Of a DNA stretch of 39,004 nucleotides, positions 22,192 to 27,165 are shown piece after piece. Source of the DNA: a virus. Position numbers and translations under genes: made by a program. The DNA is taken from positions 1 to 39,004 of the IMG/VR virus record IMGVR_UViG_3300010885_041378. One strand, 5' to 3'. Every line of letters begins with the position of its first letter. Within the stretch, counting starts at the first letter, position 1. Under the pieces are notes generated by a model, which saw only the letters and a list, made by a program, of their open reading frames with translations, made no database searches and had not been told where the DNA came from.

Positions 22192-22590
22192 TTATCCAAA
22201 TACAATTTTTCCCATAGTAGCTATTTGTAAAAATATATCCGCATCCTCTGCATCATCAGTTTCGCTAACTATATTTAAGTAATTTGCTGAATATTCTTTT
22301 TTCATCGTATTTATAGCATCTAGTAAATTATTCATATTTATACTACCTAATAAATCATCTTCATCTTCTATATCATAAATATGTATTTCACCACCATTTA
22401 ATATAAATTCTCCTATCGCCTCAGATGTAGCTATATGTTTCTTACTCATTATGTTTTTTACTTCATTAGGTATATCTTTTAAATAATACCAATAATTAGA
22501 ACCTCCTTCTAATGCATTTACGAATAAATTAATTATCATTTCTTTAGTTAATTTATTCTCATAATCTTCAAATAATTTTATATATTTCAT
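22192..22590 (-). CDS. Protein with capsid-targeting-like leader, located inside the fractured terminase, 132 residues
   Basis: Begins MKYIKLFEDYENK, the shared leader with an L-F-E site. The body is acidic and mostly helical (KEMIINLFVNALEGGSNYWY, LLDAINTMKKEYSANYL) without a recognised motif. It lies 3 bases after the homing endonuclease stop and 39 bases before the C-half terminase start, all on one strand. It may be an independent cargo gene captured along with the endonuclease. No relation to inteins or terminases visible. Confidence 0.65.
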   Translation of the reverse strand: MKYIKLFEDYENKLTKEMIINLFVNALEGGSNYWYYLKDIPNEVKNIMSKKHIATSEAIGEFILNGGEIHIYDIEDEDDLLGSINMNNLLDAINTMKKEYSANYLNIVSETDDAEDADIFLQIATMGKIVFG

Positions 22591-22593
22591 TAG

Positions 22594-23610
22594 TTATATA
22601 TTTAAAAAATCTAAACATTTTTGTAGAGTACCGATTTTATCTTTTTTATACTCAGAATCCCATATAGTTAAAACTTCAAAACCAATGTTTGCAGCATCCG
22701 CAATTTTATTTGCATCTTTTTGCCATAAAAATTTTGCACTAAATCCTTTTCTGAAAGGATGTGGAAAATCATTTTCATTATATAATAATGGATTAGCATG
22801 ATATCTATCACCATTATATTCTATAAATTTACCCCTACTAATATCTGCAAAATCAAATATCCAAATACCACCTTCTTTTTTATCAATTTTATGTTCATTA
22901 TTTTTTGTAGCGAAATATACTTTTGATAATTCTTTAATATTTTTATAATTTTTAATTATTTCTAAAAATAATTCCTGACTAGCATTAGAATAACCATACT
23001 TTAAATTACCATTAGTTAATAAACTTGTCTGCCATCTATTTTGTCTATCTGTATAAACTTGTCTACCGTTTTCTTCTCCATATTTTTCTATGCATAAATC
23101 TAATGTAAATGTTTTTTGTCTTTCAGATACTTTTAATTTAGCATCTTCTAAATTAAATCCTTTTTTAATCCAATACTCAGTTTGTGCTGTTGATAACCTT
23201 ATTTTAGCTACATCTTTTGATAATTTACTTGCGGCACTTTGTTTGTTTACTTCCTCTAAATTTTTATATCCCACAAATTCTTTCGAAAATGGACTTCGTT
23301 CTTTTCTTTCCTTTTCTGTTGTATTTAATTTATGATTTGGATTATTATTACCTTTAATTTTTTCAGAAAACATATCTTTGTATTTTTGTTCTTTCATATG
23401 TAGTCCAGAAGATTTACTATTTGCTTTATGATCTGCTTCAGTTTGAATTGGAGCGTTCGGATACATAGTTCGATACGTTTTTATATCAATTCCATCTTCC
23501 TTTGCATGATTTTCCATATGTTTTCCATATACTCTTTTCATTCTTGCGCCACATAATCTACATGTGATTTTTTCTTCGTTGTCTAAAATTTTAACATTTT
23601 CTAATATCAT
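22594..23610 (-). CDS. Homing endonuclease, Vsr/EDxHD-like, between split terminase halves
   Basis: 338 residues. N-terminal zinc-binding start CRLCGARMKRVYGKHMENH (18-36), a middle helical region (TAQTEYWIKKGFNLEDAKLK, then IEKYGEENGRQVYTDRQNRW) typical of this family, and a C-terminal nuclease: WIFDFADISRGKFIEYNGDR followed by YHANP, then WQKDANKIADAANIGFEVLTIWDSEY. The Asp, EYNGD-x-x-H and W-x-x-D elements fit a Vsr-type fold. Free-standing Vsr-like endonucleases are known to sit between gene halves joined by split inteins in metagenomic 'fractured genes'; this is that layout. It would cut intact terminase alleles and spread the whole insertion. Appears intact. Confidence 0.8.
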   Translation of the reverse strand: MILENVKILDNEEKITCRLCGARMKRVYGKHMENHAKEDGIDIKTYRTMYPNAPIQTEADHKANSKSSGLHMKEQKYKDMFSEKIKGNNNPNHKLNTTEKERKERSPFSKEFVGYKNLEEVNKQSAASKLSKDVAKIRLSTAQTEYWIKKGFNLEDAKLKVSERQKTFTLDLCIEKYGEENGRQVYTDRQNRWQTSLLTNGNLKYGYSNASQELFLEIIKNYKNIKELSKVYFATKNNEHKIDKKEGGIWIFDFADISRGKFIEYNGDRYHANPLLYNENDFPHPFRKGFSAKFLWQKDANKIADAANIGFEVLTIWDSEYKKDKIGTLQKCLDFLNI

Positions 23611-23633
23611 AATAATTTCCTTTTTATTATATA

Positions 23634-24170
23634 TTAAATTTTTGTGTGCATGTTGTCTAAATGGGTAAGTAATTTATATAATTTTATTTTTATTTTTTCC
23701 AAAAATGTTAATTTTCTATATGAAGATAACAATGTGTAGTATAATTCGCTCAATGTTTTAATATTGGAATTTTCTATTACTATTCCACTCTGTCCAGTGG
23801 CACACTTACCTGACTGGCGACTAGCGCATAATATAACACGATTATTTTTATATAAATCTAATATACCTCTCTGATAATCTCTTAATTTTATAGGCCCAAT
23901 AGAACCATCTTCTCTTTTAATTTGACAATATCTTTCAGCAAAATATTGCACGTCATCCATACATCTAATATATTCTTGAACCTCTTCAGGTGATATACCA
24001 AATGATATACCAGCTCTTCTTATACCTACTTCATTTTTGAGCCATGGATTTTGATACCTTTTGAGTATTATACCATCACTAAGTTGTTCTGTTATTTCGT
24101 TTATATTTTTACTAGTAAATACAAATTTTTTGTTTTCTTCTTCTTGTTGTTGCTTTTTCGCAGTTGCCAT
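23634..24170 (-). CDS. 17: Large terminase N-terminal part fused to the N-half of a split intein
   Basis: 178 residues. Residues 1-122 are the start of a gp17-type terminase: helical region, ERYCQIKREDGSIGPIKLRDYQRGIL (the adenine-recognition region with its Gln) and Walker A CASRQSGK (115-122), equivalent to T4 LSRQLGKT but stopping after the Lys. Residues 123-178 are the intein N-half, starting at Cys123 (CATGQSGIVIEN, block A) and ending in a helical, basic stretch. Joining Lys122 to Thr144 of the other product rebuilds ...RQSGKTINAA..., a normal P-loop. ATG at 24170 is preceded by a shared divergent TATATATATA element. Confidence 0.9.
   Translation of the reverse strand: MATAKKQQQEEENKKFVFTSKNINEITEQLSDGIILKRYQNPWLKNEVGIRRAGISFGISPEEVQEYIRCMDDVQYFAERYCQIKREDGSIGPIKLRDYQRGILDLYKNNRVILCASRQSGKCATGQSGIVIENSNIKTLSELYYTLLSSYRKLTFLEKIKIKLYKLLTHLDNMHTKI
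23637..23804 (-). other. Split intein, N-terminal half (56 residues)
   Basis: Begins with Cys1 (codon 23802-23804) directly after the Walker A Lys codon. Block A is CATGQSGIVIENSNIKTL; no block B is present. About half the length of a usual N-half. Confidence 0.88.
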
Positions 24171-24186
24171 AAGAAATATGTTTTTT

Positions 24187-24196
24187 TATATATATA
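24187..24196. promoter_or_regulatory. Shared divergent promoter-like element
   Basis: TATATATATA lies 16 bases from the terminase start and 18 bases from the start of the divergent gene 24215-24823. Being self-complementary, it could serve both as a late -10 element. Confidence 0.45.
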
Positions 24197-24214
24197 GTAA
24201 AAATCAAAACTCCT

Positions 24215-24823
24215 ATGAGTGATAAGAAAACAGACAAAATAAACAACCTCCAAGAAGAATTTAATAAGATACAGGAGGATAATAAAGACTTAGATGTCAA
24301 TATGTATCTTGCGAAGATGGACGACCTGCCTGAATTAGGTGAAATAGAAATATATAATTATGATTCTGATATAGTCGATTCTAAATATCGTGCTGATACG
24401 GTATTAAATTCTCTAGTCGATCTATATTTAGGTGATGCGCCAAAAGTAAAAGAACATCCTTATGTTAAAAATAAAGTTGAAGAAGATGCACAAAACTATG
24501 CGGAAACTCTATTTTTAATAAAAATGACTAAGAAACATTTTATATCTCAATTAAGACAAGTTGATAATGGTGAAAATAATGCTAGAATGCATGAAGTTGT
24601 AAATCAAACTATGAATCAAATGCGTGAAAATATAAAATTTAATACATCAGTTAAATCGGAATTGGAAAAATTTTATAAAGAAATTAGAAAAGATCTTGGA
24701 TTAAATGAAGTTCAAAGCCAAGTTGAAGAAGATATAAGCGAAGACGAGGGTAAAGAAGATAATATGGTAGTTGATTCTAGAAGAATTAATGATATGGTAT
24801 CAAATTATCTTAAAAATAAATAA
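24215..24823 (+). CDS. Candidate small terminase subunit (gp16-like) or helical assembly protein, 202 residues
   Basis: Mostly helical and acidic: an N-terminal coiled-coil stretch (KINNLQEEFNKIQED), a central region with VLNSLVDLYLGDAPKVKEHPYVKNKVEEDAQNYAETLFLI, helices rich in Gln/Asn (MHEVVNQTMNQMRENI), and an acidic linker before a short C-terminal helix. T4 small terminase gp16 is 164 residues, helical, and adjacent to gp17. The divergent position beside the large terminase and the central coiled-coil region support that identity, but I see no diagnostic motif, so a different packaging-related protein is possible. Confidence 0.5.
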   Translation: MSDKKTDKINNLQEEFNKIQEDNKDLDVNMYLAKMDDLPELGEIEIYNYDSDIVDSKYRADTVLNSLVDLYLGDAPKVKEHPYVKNKVEEDAQNYAETLFLIKMTKKHFISQLRQVDNGENNARMHEVVNQTMNQMRENIKFNTSVKSELEKFYKEIRKDLGLNEVQSQVEEDISEDEGKEDNMVVDSRRINDMVSNYLKNK

Positions 24824-24829
24824 TATATA
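24821..24829 (+). promoter_or_regulatory. Late promoter-like motif upstream of the small basic genes
   Basis: TAATATATA overlaps the stop codon of the preceding gene and ends 4 bases before the next ATG. Confidence 0.4.
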
Positions 24830-24833
24830 CTTT

Positions 24834-25028
24834 ATGAAACAAATATTAAATTTTGAGGACTTTTCAATTTTAGAAAAAAATACACCAACGAATCCTTCAT
24901 TATGGCAATCTTGTGTTGCATGGGCTAAATCTAACTATGATGTATGGCCTTCGGCATATGCAAGTGGTGCAGCTTCTAAACGCTATAAAAGTAAAGGCGG
25001 TAAATGGAAAAAAAGTAAAAAGAAATAA
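24834..25028 (+). CDS. Small basic protein with capsid-targeting-like leader, 64 residues
   Basis: Start chosen at ATG 24834 because MKQILNFEDFSILEKN matches the shared leader; the I-L-E at residues 12-14 is a possible cleavage site. The body has an SCVAWAKSNYDVWPSAYASGAASKRYKSKGG segment, a compact pattern I recall from small phage proteins, and ends in a Lys-rich tail. Its stop overlaps the next start as TAATG. Small size and positive charge fit an internal DNA-associated head protein, by analogy with T4 internal proteins. Confidence 0.65.
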   Translation: MKQILNFEDFSILEKNTPTNPSLWQSCVAWAKSNYDVWPSAYASGAASKRYKSKGGKWKKSKKK

Positions 25029-25342
25029 TGGAACATTTAAAATTATTTGAAGATTTTGTTGAAGAACTAAACGAAAAGAAAAAACCATATGCGAATTCAC
25101 ATGGTGGTGTCGATAAATGGTTTAAAGAAAAATGGGTAGATATATCCAAAACTAATAAAGATGGTAGTCATCCACCATGTGGTAGATCAGACACATCTAA
25201 AGGTGGTTATCCAAAATGTCGGAAAGCAAAAGTTGCTGGAAAAATGTCGGAAAAACAAAGAAAGGCATCAGTAGCACGTAAAAGAAAAGCAGAAAAAAAT
25301 GGCAATAAAGGAACACATAGAAAACCTAATTATGCAAGATAA
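25028..25342 (+). CDS. DUF5872-like basic protein with capsid-targeting-like leader, 104 residues
   Basis: Leader MEHLKLFEDFVEEL contains L-F-E. The body reads GGVDKWFKEKWVDISK, then PPCGRSDTSKGGYPKCRKAK and MSEKQRKASVARKRKAE, a small Cys-containing, strongly basic domain resembling DUF5872-type proteins of bacteria and phages. Translationally coupled to the preceding gene by a TAATG overlap. With cleavage after residue 8 the mature product would be a very basic ~96-residue protein, suiting packaged DNA. Function otherwise unknown. Confidence 0.7.
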   Translation: MEHLKLFEDFVEELNEKKKPYANSHGGVDKWFKEKWVDISKTNKDGSHPPCGRSDTSKGGYPKCRKAKVAGKMSEKQRKASVARKRKAEKNGNKGTHRKPNYAR

Positions 25343-25372
25343 AAAAAAGCCACTCATTGAGTGGCTTTTTTT
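25342..25372. terminator. Bidirectional terminator, third copy of the GCCRCTCA core
   Basis: Perfect 15-bp stem (25342-25356 with 25358-25372, core AAGCCACTCA/TGAGTGGCTT) with A and T tracts. It overlaps the last base of the preceding stop and the first two bases of the converging stop. Close relative of the hairpins at 6823 and 17051. Confidence 0.85.
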
Positions 25373-26213
25373 ATTTCCATTTAAAATTTTCAAATTTCAT
25401 TAAGTATGAATTATCAATTTTAACACTGCTTGTTACAATTTTATTATACTTATTATTAGTTATTTTATTAACAATAAATTCAGGTCTATCATAATTAATT
25501 CCTTCCTTAATAACTTCTTTAATTCCATTATCAGTCTTAGATAAAACATATTTCAAATACGAATTAATTTCCTGTGTCATTTTTAATGTATCAAAATCAT
25601 TATCATAAAAATATAATTTTGAATATTTTGGTGCATCTTTATCAATGAATTTTTCATTTTGGATTTCATATCCAGTTAAATGTTGTAAATTAATTAATGC
25701 TTTTTTAAAGATAATTTCATCTGAACTAACATTATAAAAAGTTTCATTGATATAATAGAATTTCTTAACATCAATGCCTTCATATTTAAATTTCTCCATC
25801 AATTTAACTAAAAAATCTCCAAAATATCTTTCAGTATTATTAGAGCAAACTATATAAATATCTTCATTTTTATTTTTTAGATGTGAAATAGAGTCCCAAT
25901 TAATTGTATAATCCAAATTTTCAATTACATCTTTACTTAAAAATTCTTTAAGAGAGATAGCAAAATCACTCATACCAATTTTTTTGGTTTTGGCAATAAC
26001 TTTTAATTTTTCATAAAGATTGTTTGGTAACCAATATATACTACCATTATATTCAATTTTATTACCTTGATTCTTATATACACCATTTTTAAACAGATTA
26101 TAATCTGTTTTACTTATTTTAATTAAAGCTTCGTTTGGATTATTTTTACTTACAATCCAAGGTTGAGATGATGTTTTTAACAAAACGTCTATATCAAATA
26201 TATGTCCTACCAT
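25371..26213 (-). CDS. HAD-like protein with degenerate active site, about 280 residues
   Basis: Start taken at ATG 26213 (MVGHIFDIDVLLKTSSQPWI) with TATATATAC directly upstream; a longer reading adds nine residues from the motif itself. HIFDIDVLL resembles HAD motif I (DxD) but lacks the usual Thr; IYIVCSNNTERYFGDFL fits motif II, and LYFYDNDFDTL fits motif IV. The region ALIKISKTDYNLFKNGVYKNQGN followed by YNGSIYWLPNNL is a distinctive insert seen, as far as I recall, in large T4-like phages. Probably a HAD-fold phosphatase or pseudo-enzyme; substrate unknown. Confidence 0.6.
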   Translation of the reverse strand: MVGHIFDIDVLLKTSSQPWIVSKNNPNEALIKISKTDYNLFKNGVYKNQGNKIEYNGSIYWLPNNLYEKLKVIAKTKKIGMSDFAISLKEFLSKDVIENLDYTINWDSISHLKNKNEDIYIVCSNNTERYFGDFLVKLMEKFKYEGIDVKKFYYINETFYNVSSDEIIFKKALINLQHLTGYEIQNEKFIDKDAPKYSKLYFYDNDFDTLKMTQEINSYLKYVLSKTDNGIKEVIKEGINYDRPEFIVNKITNNKYNKIVTSSVKIDNSYLMKFENFKWK

Positions 26214-26217
26214 TAAG

Positions 26218-26227
26218 TATATATAAA
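26218..26227 (-). promoter_or_regulatory. Late promoter-like motif upstream of the HAD-like gene
   Basis: The leftward strand reads TTATATATAC 4 bases before the ATG at 26213, directly after the hairpin of the preceding gene. Confidence 0.4.
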
Positions 26228-26258
26228 AATTAAACCCCACAATTGTGGGGTTTAATTT
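26227..26258 (-). terminator. Palindromic terminator after 26257-26715
   Basis: Perfect 32-bp palindrome, core AACCCCACAATTGTGGGGTT, followed leftward by a T run. It overlaps the stop of the upstream gene by two bases. Confidence 0.8.
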
Positions 26259-26715
26259 ATTTTAAATATCCTTTATCCAAAGAAAATTCATATAAAGTTG
26301 GTAAATTTAATTTTTTTAAAAATTCTTTCTTTACATCGCTAAATGTTTTTGCTTTAGAGATTATATCTATAATAGATACACCATATTCTTCTTGGAAAGT
26401 CAAGTAAACTTCTGACCAAGTTTTATTATAATGTGTTCTAGAAATCCACTCTCTATCACCACCTGATAACCAATAAAGAGTTTTATCTGGGGCTATGTTG
26501 TTTATGTTAATATTAAATGAGGTTTCCCAAAACTTATTGTCATTAATTCCTTTGTTTAATACAATTGCGATTGCTTCTGATAAATCTGCTGTAATTTCGT
26601 TTTCAATTTCAAAAAATAATTCGCCGTTTAATTCTTTACTTACTCTAATTCTATCTGAACTATAAATAACAATGGAAGTTTCCCTCTCTTTTGTTATTAC
26701 TCTTTTCTTTTTCAT
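26257..26715 (-). CDS. Hypothetical protein, 152 residues
   Basis: Start chosen at ATG 26715 (MKKKRVITKERETS) rather than a TTG nine codons upstream. Two domains: strand-rich residues 10-55 (SIVIYSSDRIRVSKELNGELFFEIENE) and a more helical C-terminal half with a LYWLSGGDREWISRTHYNKTW segment. Not recognised; no membrane segment or catalytic motif. Second gene after the small W/G-repeat gene, with a 34-base gap. Confidence 0.55.
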   Translation of the reverse strand: MKKKRVITKERETSIVIYSSDRIRVSKELNGELFFEIENEITADLSEAIAIVLNKGINDNKFWETSFNININNIAPDKTLYWLSGGDREWISRTHYNKTWSEVYLTFQEEYGVSIIDIISKAKTFSDVKKEFLKKLNLPTLYEFSLDKGYLK

Positions 26716-26749
26716 AAAAGAAAATTTATTTTTTATATCCAATGCTGGA

Positions 26750-27034
26750 TTAGCTCTTTATTCCGGATTTCCATTTCCCGTCAAAATGCCCGTTCTCCCA
26801 TATGCCATTTTCCCATATGCCAGAGAAATTACCAAGAAGCCAAATACCGTAATGCCAGTTACCAGCATAGTAATTACCTTCTTTCCAGATTAAAGTTTTA
26901 TTCTTGATTTCTACTACTGCGCCCTCGATTTCCGAGTCAATTAACCATTGTAGATTGTTTTTAGTTAATTCTTTATTTATCTCAATAGGTTTCGTTAAAA
27001 CCTTGTCTCCTACTTTGAATTCTTTAAATCTCAT
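26750..27034 (-). CDS. Small protein with Trp/Gly repeats, 94 residues
   Basis: Residues 1-55 look like a small SH3-like beta domain (FKVGDKVLTKPIEIN, EGAVVEIKNKTLIWK). Residues 55-90 are repeats of the form x-W-x-x-G (YYAGNWHYGIWLLGNFSGIW and ENGIWENGHFDGKW), a short beta-turn repeat resembling MORN-like or other W/G phage repeats. Its role is unknown; such repeats usually form an elongated beta structure or bind surfaces. Confidence 0.6.
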   Translation of the reverse strand: MRFKEFKVGDKVLTKPIEINKELTKNNLQWLIDSEIEGAVVEIKNKTLIWKEGNYYAGNWHYGIWLLGNFSGIWENGIWENGHFDGKWKSGIKS

Positions 27035-27135
27035 AAAATAATTTTTAAATTATTACAATATATATTCTTTTTCATTTTAGCTTTTATTCCTTTTTTTGGT
27101 TTTTTACAAATTTTTTAAAATAAGATTTAAGTAAT

Positions 27136-27145
27136 TAATATATAC
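27136..27145 (+). promoter_or_regulatory. Late promoter-like motif upstream of the 924-residue gene
   Basis: TAATATATAC, 20 bases before the ATG at 27166, within a 131-base AT-rich gap containing no other visible feature. Confidence 0.5.
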
Positions 27146-27165
27146 CTAAAATATAATGTTCTTTA

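Noticed and set aside
19939-24170. Terminase split explained as two pseudogene fragments or a group I intron
   Set aside because: The ends at the break are intein-like protein sequences with the required Cys, His-Asn and Thr, both frames are intact, and the exteins join exactly within GKT; decay or an RNA intron would not leave these features.
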